Assembly (NCBI GenBank): GCA_963966185.1
Contig: CAWZYM010000291.1
Location: 248,001 to 312,000 of the forward strand
Length of the DNA stretch: 64,000 nt
Direction: 5' to 3'
Source: Rhabditoides inermis
Taxonomy: Eukaryota > Nematoda > Chromadorea > Rhabditida > Rhabditidae
Part shown: positions 33,434 through 51,025 of the stretch, one piece after another
Position numbering within the stretch: position 1 is the first letter of the stretch
Layout of the letters: each line of letters begins with the position of its first letter
Notes under the pieces: generated by a model
Databases searched by the model: none
What the model was told of the DNA's origin: nothing
Seen by the model: the letters and a program-made list of their open reading frames with translations, nothing else
Made by a program: the position numbers and the translations under genes

Positions 33434-34410
33434 AGCACGAAGAGAGCGAGCTGAATGGAGAGGGATGAGAGTGTCGGGATGCGAGTGCACTCACATGACT
33501 GCTCTCTCCTCGCACCACACTCATCACCACTGGAGACACAACGTCCATGGAGCAAGAACCGGCAACACGCTGCTCCGACACAATAGACACCAGCATGAAG
33601 AGAGGTTCCTTTTCAGTTGCTTTCCCGATGTGATCTGAATCTGAGTGTGAGTCGACGGCAATAAGCAATGACCCGCGAGAGGTGAGCGGGGCACAGTCCC
33701 GAACCAGCATCCCCTTTTCCCTAGTAGCTTCGATGGTCCTACGAATCACTTTAGAACGACCACATTTTATATTTTGAAATGGTGGCATATCAGTGAACGT
33801 AAACATAAAAGGTGGGGGTGGGTAAAGTTTTGCACAAAAAGCATCTTAGAACCTCCCTTAGTATGCAAAAGACTATGCTACTGCTCATGATTCTATTGAA
33901 CACTGGTCGCTGCGTATGCGAAAGTACTGCTGCCTATGTTTGTCTGATAGTAAGTGCTATGGGAATGGACACTGATATTCGATAGCACTGCTATGCGCGT
34001 CTGCCTGTGACTGTCGCGGGCGCTTCGGCGACGGTTGCAGAATGGCAAACGAGACGTGAGTGTATTTAAAGTAATTTATGAATATTGATAAACGCTCACG
34101 AATATAAAAGAAGTTATGGGGTGATCGAGTGAGCCGTTCAGAATCGCAGAGTACACATCCGTGCCGACACACATCCGTGCCGTACTTGGAGGGAGACACT
34201 TGCGGCAACAGCGGCGACAGACAGGTACGGGAGATCGCCCTAGTGACCTGGCGCCCACTGACGATTCGCAATGATTACTCTTTTACAATGTGACGCGTCT
34301 TTTACAACGTGACGCGCATGCAAACTTTCAACCGACTTACGTCGACCGCTCCGAGCCCGTCTAACTGCGCGTGCCGCACCAAAACCAAACATTCTCGCGT
34401 AGCTCGCCGA
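33433..34410. repeat. Duplicated blocks shared with 27.2-28.0 kb and 31.0-31.5 kb
   Basis: 33433-33595 matches 27183-27357 directly. 33597-33805 matches 27810-27995 in inverted orientation. 33861-34400 matches 30973-31510 directly. The order and orientation differ between loci, so rearrangement accompanied the copying. Confidence 0.7.
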
Positions 34411-34918
34411 ACCGATCTATCAGTTGTTGCTCTGTTCACTGCATCTTTCAGACTGCGCGGTGCGACCCGATTTGCCCAAAGCGGCCCTTTTATGCGTTAA
34501 AAAAGACGTGTTACCTATATAGGAATTTGTTCTTCTGATTGTAATGAACAGCTTCTAGTAAATCCATAGACTCTTTTTTTCATAATGTTACCGACCCGTA
34601 AATCTCTTGAGCAAACTTGTGTATCCTCTCCGTTGGATCTCTATCTCTCTCTCTCTCTCTCTTTCTCTCTCGTACTTGATCCAGACTCTGAGTATTTGGG
34701 TAACTCGACACTCTTTCCATTATATTCGTGGAATTTGATTGATGAAGACGGATCACCCTATTGACGGACTGCGCCAAAAGACACTGTCATGTAACCCGAT
34801 ATTCACAGTCAATGCCGAAACCATTGACGCAAGTCAAGTACTGATAGCATCTCTCTCATCGTCCACTACGATATTTCAGATGTTCACACAAAGAGTGTGA
34901 CTCACCCCCACTCAGCTG

Positions 34919-34922
<4 letters not shown>

Positions 34923-34975
<53 letters not shown>

Positions 34976-35145
34976 GCCGGTCTGCTCTTGATTTGCGTAC
35001 TCCAATATCGCCGACAGTTGTCGTGTATATGCGAGTGCGGGAGATGGCGAGTAGAGATAAGACCTGCGATTTAATCCCCCTTCCACTCGAAGGTACTCCA
35101 TCACGCACCTGTGTGGAATTCCTCACTCTCTCTCCCTCCCTCCCT

Positions 35146-35195
<50 letters not shown>

Positions 35196-35230
35196 CTCTC
35201 TCTCTCTCTCTCCCTCTCTCTCTCTCGGAG
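34923..35230. repeat. (GA)n and (CT)n microsatellites
   Basis: There is a pure GA array at 34923-34972 and a CT array with CCCT units at about 35127-35226. The two are complementary and about 150 bp apart, so single strands could pair. Confidence 0.9.
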
Positions 35231-35630
35231 GTGTATCAAGGTATCAACATAAAGGACAGGTTCCCCACCTGCTCACCTGCTGATTAGCAATCACAATCAC
35301 TCACTCCTCTTGTCCCACCAATCCCCCCAGGCTACTCTTCATTTCCCCGTCAGTTGCAAACGTGAAAGCTCGGATCAATTCGAAACTCTGTGAACCCAGA
35401 TGCTAACAGATGCGTTGAGGCGTTGACCACTTGTTGTTCTCACTATCCAATTCCCCCTTCTCTCTTTCATTGCATTTCCTCCTTCCCTTCTCTCTGCCAT
35501 AGAATCATAGAATCACAAATTCGCGGCAGTGACCGTTGTATGTCTTACGATTACTGTAATGTTGTCTCCGCGCGAGCGACTTTGTACTTTACTGTAACAT
35601 TACTGTAATGTTTCCAGGGAGAGAGAGAGA

Positions 35631-35696
35631 ATGAAGCTGGCCCTTCGCCCGGCGCGCTTGCGATTCTCGCAGTGGTCGGATCTGCTGAAAGAAAAG
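35631..35696 (+). CDS. Candidate alternative first coding exon of CHMP4
   Basis: This is an AG-bounded exon (tttccag, 13 nt before the ATG) coding for 22 residues (MKLALRPARLRFSQW, then SDLLKEK). It ends at a gtgacg donor in phase 0. Spliced to the acceptor at 36541 it would extend CHMP4 in frame. The Arg/Leu-rich, acid-poor start resembles an organelle-targeting presequence. It may instead be a chance frame. Confidence 0.3.
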
Positions 35697-36239
35697 GTGA
35701 CGTCACTATCCCCCACCCTCCCACTCACTCAACACGCGAAAACAATGGCACCATCTCTTGTCACTCGCTATATTGATTCACCATTACCGGTCCCGTGTGA
35801 CCTTTTCTCTAATGGGTGTACTCAAACACTCATCCCTTTCCATTCTCTCGCCTCTCGCATCAATCCTAACAACTCTGCCCTCCCTTTTCCGTACTAGAGT
35901 AATCGATGTTGACAGCTTTGCGGGAGCGAAATGTTGTTGTGTTGTGTGTATGCGCCGCTTCCTTTATTCATTTTCGCATACACATTCCTTCCTCTCTCTA
36001 CCTATTTCACCCGCGAGACGAGATAAGATCCACTCAGTGTCTCGTAGACAAGCGAGTAAACACTTTTTCCATCTTCGCGCGAACTGGGTGTTTTCGATAT
36101 CATCTCTTCTGCAGTTCACTTTATGCACGCCGCGACCGCCCAGCCAGCTGAATTTTGAATGATTCTTACATCTTCACTGAATTTATGCCGATTTTGCGGC
36201 CTTGGCGCACTCGCGTTTTTCAGCTCGTTTGTTTGATTG

Positions 36240-36278
<39 letters not shown>

Positions 36279-36541
36279 CGCAGTGGTGACTTCAAACGCG
36301 TTGTTTCACTAGTCTAGTGTGTGGCGTTTCTCTCACGATCGATTGATTATCCCTCCTCATCAAAAAAGAGAGTATGTGTATACTACCTAACAACTCAAAA
36401 CTCACTCTCTCATTTCGCGCGCGTGTCAGCGCAGTAGTCTGCTCTCCTTCTTTTTCTGACTTGTCCTTATCGTATGCATTCATTCTTTACTCATATTGCT
36501 GTTAATACTAATTTGCATATTCATATTCATCTTCGTTTCAG

Positions 36542-37594
36542 ATGTCGCTGTTCGGAAAGCTGTTCAAGAACCGCAAGCGCAAGAGCGACAAAATCTCCTC
36601 GGAAGAGGGTGAGTGGAGAGAGAGAGAGAGAGAGAGAGAGTGAGAGAGAAGACAGTATGTAGGGATTATTAATCTTTTCTCCTTTTCTGTTACAATTGGC
36701 GCTTTTTCTCAGATATCGCACCAAACATGTATAACGAATAGCAAAGCGAATCGATCGAAATCAGAATGAAATGCAAATGAATCAATAAATTGTGTTCATT
36801 TCAGCGATCAACAACCTGCGCGATATGGAGGCGATGCTCATCAAGAAGCAGGAGCACTTCGAGCAGAAGATCGACACGGTACGTATTTCCCTCTCTCTCT
36901 GCCACCCTCTCTCTCCCTTCTGTTCTTCTCTGGCCAAGGAGATAGTGGTACTGACAGCTGGATACTCACATCAGTCTCTCGCAGGAAGTCGCCCTGGCGA
37001 AGAAGCACGGTCAGAAGAACCAGCGCGCCGCCCTGTCCGCCCTGCGAAGGAAGAAGCACTACGAGAGCGAGCTGGCACGCATCGACGGCGTGCGTTTACT
37101 ACCTTTAATATTTCTCATTATTGATCTTTCTTGCACTCTTTTTTTGTCTGATTGATTGATTCTGAAAGGAGTAATTAACGTTAGAAGATGGAGAACTCTG
37201 CTTCTTTAGACTAGCAAATGACTCTCATTTCCCTAAAAAGAGACCGCCAAGCGCGCGAGTTACGCGGTCGAAAGGGATAACGGGCTATTGATGCCTCAAA
37301 TGCTATCTGGTAAACATTCGGCGAAATGACTGCCGTACGATGAACGGGGGGATGCACTATAATCATGCTTGATGTCTCCTACTACAGGGACGATTCTTTC
37401 GAAAAAGCAGCGTGTGTGAATTGACTTCCCGTGTTCACAGCCACACTCGCTTTGCAGGTGCTGGCGAAGCTGGAGGGCCAGCGACAGGCGCTGGAAGACG
37501 CGGGCACCAATGTGGAGGTGCTCAACGTGCTCGGGGAGGCCGGCAAGGCACTCAAGAAGGCCAACATGGACATGGACATCGACAAGGTCGGTGG

Positions 37595-37629
<35 letters not shown>

Positions 37630-38284
37630 CTCTCTCTCTCTCTCTTATTCACATCTTCTTTCTCCGTTTCATACAGTGCTAATAATTTGATCAATCGATA
37701 AATCAATCAATCAATCAATACTCCCCTGCAGGTCTCGGACCTGATGGACTCTATCGCGGAGGAGCTGCAGACGTCGAACGAGTTCCAGTCTGCCATCTCC
37801 CGTCCCATCGCAGACACTGCCGACGAAGACGACCTACTCAAGGAGCTGGAGCAGCTGCAGGAGGTGCGTTTACCTGTTTGTTTACATGTTTGTTTATTCA
37901 CCGAGCAGAAATCCCTGCCTTTTTTCCCATGGTCAGAGACGCGGAAAGAGTACTATAAAAGATAGAGGGGACTTTTCCCTCCGTGTGAGCGTTTCGATAC
38001 CTTTCCTTCTACTTGTTTACTTGTTTACCTTACCTGTCCACTCCAGGAGCACGCGGCCATCCCCGCAGCCACCCTGCCGGCGGCTCTCCCGGATGTGCCG
38101 GCTGGCCCCATCACTCGCGCGCGCGCCTCTCGGGACAAGCTACGCAAGCAGGTACGTTTCACTGAGATACGTTTAGATACGTTTCACTCCTTAGATAAGT
38201 TTCAGCCCCTTTCGATACGTTTCATCCTTACGTTTTCAGGACAGCGAAATGGACGCTCTCGAGGCGTGGGCGGCCGCCAACTGA
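36542..38284 (+). CDS. CHMP4: ESCRT-III subunit CHMP4 / Snf7 (218 aa)
   Basis: Seven exons: 36542-36608, 36805-36878, 36985-37089, 37458-37586, 37732-37863, 38047-38151 and 38240-38284; all phases agree. The protein starts MSLFGKLFKNRKRK (the amphipathic, basic N-terminus typical of Snf7). The helical core follows (INNLRDMEAMLIKKQEHFEQ, ALSALRRKKHYESELARIDG, LKKANMDMDIDKVSDLMDSI), then an acidic segment (ADTADEDDLLKELEQLQ). A C-terminal helix (SEMDALEAWAAAN) would be the Bro1/ALIX-binding region. Length is normal for the family. CHMP4 polymerises on membranes in multivesicular body formation, cytokinesis and repair. A strong acceptor (cgtttcag) ends directly at the ATG. PolyA signals lie at 38457 and 38476. 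The gene is convergent with EHD. Confidence 0.95.
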
Positions 38285-38456
38285 TCTTCCCTCCTTCTCT
38301 CTCAAACTACAGTAATAACCCATACCGTAATCACTCACTCCAGTCTCCCCAGGAGACTCTTCGTTCCTATTCACCCTATGGGTATGTGTGCTACAACTAG
38401 ACTCTCTATCAGGTGGCAGAGATTACTATATTGTGTGTATCTTGTATAATACGGAT

Positions 38457-38494
38457 AATAAATGATTGTCGAATGAATAAAAAAAGAGTTTATT
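38457..38494. terminator. Convergent polyA signals of CHMP4 (+) and EHD (-)
   Basis: AATAAA on the + strand lies at 38457-38462 and 38476-38481. AATAAA on the - strand lies at 38494-38489. The two transcripts therefore end almost back to back or overlap slightly. Confidence 0.7.
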
Positions 38495-38624
38495 AGTGGT
38501 GATAAACTGAGAACAAATGGGACACACAACCCGAGCAACAATAAGCATAACAATTTACAAAAGCTATAAGCTATCTAACAATAAATTGGACCTTGTACAT
38601 ATCTCTACTTCCTGCTTCTTTTTC

Positions 38625-43457
<4,833 letters not shown>

Positions 43458-43751
43458 GGTCAACACCCTGCAGAACGTGATGAACAAACTGAACCAACAA
43501 CAAACCAACAAAACGAACAAAAACTCAAAAAATAAACAATCCGACTGATATCGTGCAGAAGACAACAATTCCCACTCACACCACACTGCCGCAGAATCTT
43601 GCACCACATTCTACCGTAACCCCCAAAACGCAATGGAACCCATGAAAATAAAGCGTTTATTTGGAATGTCATGAAATGTTCACATTCAAGTCGTGAAAGA
43701 GATGTTTGGCGTGATGTTTTAAGAGGTGACGGAAGAGCGGGCGGAGGCTGC

Positions 43752-44051
43752 TCACTTCTTTTTCGAGTGACGCACGCGTTCCTTGGCGAAGCTGCGCGTG
43801 CAGTGAACATGCACGAAAGCCAACACCAGACCGAACACCAGTCCGATGATCGCGCCGTACATCATCGGAATCACCAACTGAAACGAGAGGCGGAGCAGGC
43901 GGAGGCGGAGGAGCAGGAGCAGGAGAGGAGAGAGAGGAGGAGAAAGAGAAGAGGAAGGAGTAGAGAGGAGGTGGAGTATGAGGGGCTGAAGAAGCAAGAA
44001 GCAGAAGGAGAAACCCACGCTTCCAACGACCATATTATCTTTGACAGGCAT
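43752..44051 (-). CDS. 52-aa single-pass membrane microprotein
   Basis: Two exons, 44051-44019 and 43877-43752, join in phase 0. The sequence is a short polar start (MPVKDNMVVGS), a 20-residue hydrophobic helix (VIPMMYGAIIGLVFGLVLAF), then HVHC and a strongly basic tail ending in three Lys after RVRHS. The single membrane helix has GxxxG-like spacing. The positive tail predicts cytosolic orientation, and a C-terminal Lys cluster could act in ER retrieval. The exon structure, clean splice sites and position between two same-strand genes (349 bp and 294 bp away) support it. The family is not recognised. Confidence 0.6.
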   Translation of the reverse strand: MPVKDNMVVGSVGFSFCFLLLQPLILHLLSTPSSSLSPPLSPLLLLLLRLRLLRLSFQLVIPMMYGAIIGLVFGLVLAFVHVHCTRSFAKERVRHSKKK

Positions 44052-44399
44052 GGTTGGAACCCGAGAGTCGATTCCAACTGATTGTCCTTCCCTGCTTCCA
44101 CATTTTATACGACCATCTAGACAGTTCGCAAATCACACCAGCCATTCCAATCATCCCTCATTCTCACCACCCCCGCACACTGCGCGTCGGTCCGAAAATA
44201 GTTTATTACCGCTAACCGAATAACTCGCCATTGGGCTCACACAATGAATGCATAACACACGACAATATCAACAATCATACACAATCAATAATCTAGTAGT
44301 AGTGGGCTGGTAAACGATATTTACACGTATTCACGGGGTCCCTATAGGGATGGTGTCCCTTGAAGAGACGGGATGATGCCTATGCTGGGCTGTCCTCCC

Positions 44400-46421
44400 T
44401 CAGAGGGTGGTCATGTGCTTGTGCTTGGGTGGGAAGGCGGGGTCGGAGGCGGCGCGGCGTACGGGGACGACCTTGGCCTCCCTGACCGGGCCGATCTCCC
44501 TGTCCATCTCCCGCGGAGTCGCGTAACCGTCCTCCAGCACGTCCTCGCACGGAGTGATCGACGCAGACGACGCGTCCCGACGGCACATCGGCTCCTCGAT
44601 GTACGACGACTGCTCGTTCGCGCGGAAGTTCTGCAATAGCTATACGGTAAACAGACTACTAGCCGACAACAGAAGAAAGTACAGTAAGTAGTATTTGAAG
44701 TACAGTACCACCTTGGTCTCGTCCTGTCCGTCGTCGAGGGTGAAGGCGGGGAAGTTGGAGGGCATGGGGAAGTCGCCAGTCGGCAGCGTCGTCTCCGCGC
44801 GCGCAAACGACGCGTCAAACATGTTGTTCTGCAGCAGCGACATGTCCGACGTCTCCGTCAGAGCCTCGCCTGCAAGGGTATACGGTAAGTACCAAGTACC
44901 ATAGAGTGCTACAAAAGGTAATCTAACCTCGCTCGTTTAGAACGAAAAAGGGTACGTACGATACAGTGTCCGTATGATACAGTATGCTACTGGCCCTCCC
45001 GCCTACTCACTGTCCTGACTGGAGTAGTACCCACCGGCGCCGTTGACCGAGCCGAGGGCCGATGTGCTCGGGGTGGTCGTGTTGCTGGGCATGTTCAACG
45101 GCGGCATCAGGTTCATCCGCTGCGAGTGCCCCATCCCCAGGAAGCCCTGCCCGCAGTTCTGGTAGCCGCGCGCCGCCGCCAGCTGCTGAAAACCACATCG
45201 ATAAACAATCAATCGATCAATCAATCGCCACTGACCGTCTCGAGTGCGCGCAGCTTGTTTGCGTACTTGGCGTTGTCGCGGGTGAGGTTGTCGATCTGGC
45301 GGAGGAAGATCTTCTCCGTCTCCTCCTTCGTCTTGTGCAGCTTCTTCAGCTGGTCCTTGTAGTACATGTGCTTCTCCTCCGACCGCTTCCACTTCTCCAT
45401 GAAGCGACGGCACGCCGCGTCCAGCTGCTGAAACGACGTCACGGTAATACGGTAAGCTACAGTAACCCGGCAAAGTACCGTACCATGATCTTCTCCTGGT
45501 ACTCGTACTCCTCGGTCTCGCTGTCCTCGAGTTCCCGGTGGTAGGAGGTGGAGTGTCTATGGAGGGCGGCAGTCGGCGAGGGATCGCCCGAGCCATACTC
45601 GCTAGTGTGACCCACATCACGCTCGCGGCGAGAGCTGCAAGATGACGTCATAAACATAATTTGCATATTGGTGAAGAAGAACTGAATACGAGGACATTCT
45701 AAATATCTAATTTGCATAAGCGCCTCACCTCTTTCCGTGCCGGCTGCTGGCGTAGTCCCTATCGCGTCTCTTGTTGCTGAATCCGGAGTGGAACTCGCTC
45801 TCAAACGACCTGTTCATCGGGTTGTATTCTTCCTTGTATCCGCCCGGGCACGACTGCGGACCCTGCAATTAGCATATTAAACTACTATTGAAAGCCAGCA
45901 ACAAGTACAATACTATTAACTTCATAGTACCGTACCTTGTGCATGCGGGGCGCGGTGACAGTGTGATAGGGGGCGGTGGGTGCGATGAAGGTGTTGTCGT
46001 TCTCTGCGAATCGGGCGCGCTCTCTGCGAGACGACTTGCTGCTGCCGCCCCGCTCCGACCGACGATAAGACATGTCGCGGTCCTGCAACACATTTCGATG
46101 TTTGTTTGTATTGTCGAGTGTTTTATTATGCTATGCTCTGTTCCCACGCATTCCAGGTGACCCCATCGTAAAGACGTCACCGGTAAGATGAAAGGAAGCG
46201 CGCGGCGGCGGTGAGAGAAGAGAAAGGAGAGATGCCGTATTGATAAGAGTAGTGTGCGAATTCAAATGTGCCGGATATCTTCAAGACAACATTCGGAAAA
46301 AGGTAGAACATGGTAATCAGAAAACATATCGGTGGTTTCTAGTCACACTCACCAGTTCGGTCGGCTCATTCTCCTTGTTGCTCGACTTCTTCGATCGGAA
46401 CAACCTTTGAAAGACTGACAT
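44400..46421 (-). CDS. Coiled-coil, Ser/Arg-rich protein (418 aa), unrecognised
   Basis: Eight exons on the minus strand: 46421-46353, 46082-45936, 45862-45729, 45634-45484, 45427-45236, 45185-45011, 44869-44712 and 44630-44400; all phases agree. The start is basic and amphipathic (MSVFQRLFRSKKSSNK). It is followed by a disordered Ser/Arg/Glu-rich part (SERGGSSKSSRRERARF), a single central coiled coil in exon 5 (RFMEKWKRSEEKHMYYKDQL, TEKIFLRQIDNLTRDN) and a low-complexity Pro/Asn/Ser tail (GMGHSQRMNLMPPLNMP). The composition suits a scaffold or cytoskeletal/centrosomal adaptor, but that is only inference. An AG acceptor (tttgcag) lies 1 nt before the ATG. Confidence 0.8.
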
Positions 46422-48409
46422 CCTGCAAAATCGATATTCCAATCAATCGAATATGGTAATTCACTCGGCGCGATGAACAATAGACGCGAGGCGATGTGGG
46501 AATAGGCGCGAATGGGGAGGATTCAAACGCAAAAAGCGACGCCGCAATGCCAAAACGGCAGATGTTCGCGAGACTAGTGGATGCAGATGCAAGAAATCGG
46601 ATCAAAACCACACACACACACACATAATCAACACATTAGTGAGTCTGGATTGATCGAAGGAAAGGCAATACCGTTTTGAATAAACGGCATGTCTCTCTCC
46701 TCCCTACCAGTCTCCGCCCACTGCCAGTGGCTGACCTCTCCGTTATCGATTGAGTGCCAGACCGCTCTAGGAACAGCGGGTGGCTAGCTAGCCGCAAAGG
46801 GGTTGCGCAAGACGCACATAACACAGACAGAAGGAAGGGGAAGGAATATGAGACATAGATAGGCATCTCCCTTCCACTAACATCGCGCCGGGTCATGTTT
46901 GGATTAGACCGACACACAACAAGGGGAAATTTGCATAAAGACACGCACCTGCCTCCTTTGAAGGCTTTGTTCACCTGTACAGAAGCTGGGTGAGACAAGC
47001 ACACAAAGGTAAGCACGAAGAAAGTTGCGTTATCTGGCTAAGATAACGGTAATGAGGCTGCGACCTGAGAGAGTAGTAGAGGGGGATGGGGAAGGATTGA
47101 TAGCAACGCCGACAATTCAAATGACGGGCTGCGGGCTAATCGAGTCGGCAGAACCGGCGAGAGAGCACACGATCTGGAGAGAATCAGACACGTATAGTGG
47201 GAGAAATTGGCGGGAAGCTGCAAGGCACGCGGCCGCCGGCCCACTCTGCAATTACCGGATCATCAAAGCGGCTACGGTAGAGAGAGGGAAGGTATGGTAC
47301 TGAAGGGTACTTGAGGATACCACAGAGGAACACGGATCATGGGAGCTGATACAATGTCACAATAGAGACCGACCCGGCAAGGCGGAAGATTGTAAACATA
47401 TGGAAAGAGGGAAGCAACATTGCAACAGATGGCATACGCAAAGTGGCAGCCTATTAGACAGCACAAGACAGATTCGAACTCGGTCGAGTAATCAAAGAGG
47501 GATGGCACAGTGAAGCACCGACTGAATCAGCTCATCCTATAAAGGGCGGTGAGTAGGTCGGCGGGAACCACTCACTACTCCCAGCAGGTATGCCCCAGGT
47601 ACGCCCAGGTAGCAGATGAGGAAGTCGAGTGGGATTAGTGAAGGCCGCTGGGAGCCGCGGGCGACAAACCCCCAATCTGACTTGAAAGGCGCGCCGCCAT
47701 CGCCGGGAGAAGAGCAGTCAAAGCCGAGCTGTGATTGATCATTGCCGGCAGAGACAAATACAATTAAATCGTTAGCGTCCCTAGATCATAAGGTCGTATT
47801 GGTGTTTTTGCGCGCACGTGGGATTTGAATCTTTGAACTCTGGCTAACAGAGCAGATTCCTGATCTTTTAGCAAAGTTGAGTTTGGTCTTGAACACTCCG
47901 AGTTTGGTCTTGAACACGGTGGGACGTGGGTTGAGTTTGGGCGAAACGCAATCCACATATGAAATAAATGATACAGTAGACAAGATGTACACTTCGTACA
48001 AAACGTGAATCCTGAATGCGACAAAAAGTGTGTGTGTTTGCAAACAGGCGCAGTTCCACTATAGAGGCAATCGCGGCTGATCTAGAGATGAGATGTGAGA
48101 GGTGCGTCGTCTCTTTTGATCGCCAGACCCGCCCCCGCTGTCAGTCACCCCTTTCAACCCGCCGACAAGCGTCCGCGCCTCGTATTCAAATCTCCCCGCC
48201 GCCGACAATCGCGGCGGGACCCGCGGGAGAGAGTATATCATGTAGACGGGCAAAGTCGTGTCTTTTCTTCCCGTGAGTGATGTCTTCGGAAGGGATGATG
48301 CTAGTTGAGCCCGCTTTGAAGTGTGTGTGTGTGAGAGACAGCCCCTGCTTGAACATTCATCGTCAGACGAGAGAGTGGATCTGTGGTGCATGAGAGGGAA
48401 TGATTGGGG

Positions 48410-48458
<49 letters not shown>

Positions 48459-48583
48459 AGAGGGGGGGGGGGGAGAAAGAGAGGAAGATGGACGTTATGG
48501 CGCTGCCCACACTTTCAAACCTATTTTCAGGGTCTATTTGAGTACCAGTGAAGTAAGTATGTGGACGCAGAGATCCTCTTTAT

Positions 48584-48626
<43 letters not shown>

Positions 48627-48769
48627 GAGAGGACCCAATGGCGAAAGCACCGCCCTCGCACCCGTTTCCGTTTCAACGCCGCCTGCGCACACACATCCAT
48701 CACTCCAAGTGTCAAAAATGAAGTCATTCTCCTCCTCCCCCCCCCCCCCCCCTCCCTCTCCCTCTCCCT

Positions 48770-48800
<31 letters not shown>

Positions 48801-50032
48801 GCTATCCTCCTCTCCTCTCTTTCTCGCTTCAACTTTGACTCAAAAGGAAGTCGTATTCGAATTCGTCACTCGCCCACACACTTCATCCCACAGCTATATA
48901 AGAGGTCCTTTGAACTTGGTTTCAGAATCGCGACACTCGTTTTACTTTTACTCCTCCTTGAATGATCAAATGTCTCGATGTCTCCTCTCCAGTCAAGCGA
49001 AAGCACTATTCTGACATATGGATAACTACTTTTTCACAACTTCTTTCATACCGTATGCCACAGACTATGATCTTCTCACGTGTACTTGGTAGTCGGTTAA
49101 AAACTTCTTTTTTATTTTGTAATCATCTGCCCATCACGCCGAGTGTTCGTCTCACGTATCATCCATGCACCGTCGCATTCCTCTGGACGCTCTCACTTAT
49201 TAGATATATACTCAACAAAGGACTGACAGAGGACGGACATGTTTTCAGTATATGTTAGGATTTAGGATACTCTCTTTATCACGCACTTTGTCATGACTTA
49301 TCCGTTTCATTCTATGAAAAACGTTTTCCTCCCTCAGAAATACGTGCATTTTCTCATCTATTATCGTAATCGTGTTTGTGCAAATGCAAATTGACGTCGC
49401 TGACATTAATAAGAGAATAGATATCATCCTCTCTCTCATATTAGGGTCTCAAAGCATCGTTGATTGCTCTTATTGTATTTTCAAATAGGTGTCACTCCTC
49501 CTTCTCTGAAATACCAAATAGTTATGCATTCAATTTTGCACCAAAATAGAATAAGTGATTCTTGTCAATCATTGCAAATTCATGTGTATTCGGATTCCAA
49601 GAACTTTCATCTCTAACTGCTCACTACTGGTAGGACTCCAAATTTAACGGTTTAAATTTCCCCGAAGACACGTTGTATTTAAGAAAAAGACTACCCTCTT
49701 GTGTAGAAAGCATCCATAGTGCACATTTCTGCACGTTTCTACGAATTTTGCTCTTGAAAAAGATTATTTCTGCGCAAATTACACAACTTTGAGAGGTCTT
49801 TCACATAATTCTTCTATGAAAAGTGCATTTATGGCATTTTTTTACATCCTAATGCTAACTTAATTTCGAAGATCCAAGGGCACACTACCTTTGAGCATAA
49901 GTATATTATACAAATGTATTTTCTTTCGAAAATGCCAAAAAAACGTTTATATTTATAGTCCCTTACACAAAAGAGATATTTTGTATAATCATGATTACAT
50001 ACTAAGCGAAATAGTATCTAGAATTCTTTAGC

Positions 50033-50105
<73 letters not shown>

Positions 50106-50855
50106 GACGAGAAGAAAAAGGAAAAAGAAGTGACAGAACGTGGGTTGGGCCTCGATGATCTTTCCCATCTTTCCCACTTCTTTTCTTTCAGTGACGCCAC
50201 GACGGCGCTCTTCTTTGATTCTTTTTCTTTGATTCCTCTTCTTTTCATTTCCATTCCAGCAACACCAATCTCCTTTCATCAATATTAATTGCCGCGTCTC
50301 TTGATTTCCCTCACCTTCTTTTTCGTGCCGTCTGCATACTGTGGCCAGGCAGTGATGGCGACTCTGACAAAATGGCGCTGCACTCGCATTCTGTCCTATT
50401 CCGGTGAATGACCGGAAACTCCCATTACCACTCGTCTATTTTCACAGCCGGCGTGTTGTGTGGTGCGGGCTGCTTTGTGTGCGGCGTGTCGAGTTCTTTC
50501 TCGAGGCACTTCTCTCATGCATATATTGTGCCATCAAATCGCCGTGTGATTGTTTGTGGCCGACTCTTCTATGGAAAGGATACGCAAACGCGCGTGCGCC
50601 TTTTTACAATTGAATTCCTGAAATATGCGCATTGAAAAGTACTGCGGCGTTTTCGAGCTCCCGAAATATCCAGCCGCAACACTGGTCACTTTGTGAACAT
50701 TTCAAGCTATTATGTAGATTACTAACGACATTTTGCAACTCACCATTGCAATACATTTTACAATACAATGTTTAACACACACCTACGCCTAGTGTTTTGT
50801 CGCGTCTCTATAAAATAAAAAAAGTTATTTTCTCTTTTTTTCAGGTACACACACA
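46422..50855. other. 4.4-kb intergenic, microsatellite-rich
   Basis: No gene is recognised on either strand. It contains (GA)n at 48414-48455, (CT)n at about 48588-48624, a poly-C run followed by CT at about 48735-48800, and (GA)n at about 50062-50104. The right part is plain A/T-rich sequence. Confidence 0.5.
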
Positions 50856-50962
50856 ATGAACACTGCACTGTTCGCAATTCTCTGCTCTTTTGCTGTCCTC
50901 GTTCCGAAGAGCAGCGCCGATCTCGCACCTTCCTTGGCTCTGGAGAGGTAGGGAGAGAGAGA

Positions 50963-51025
<63 letters not shown>

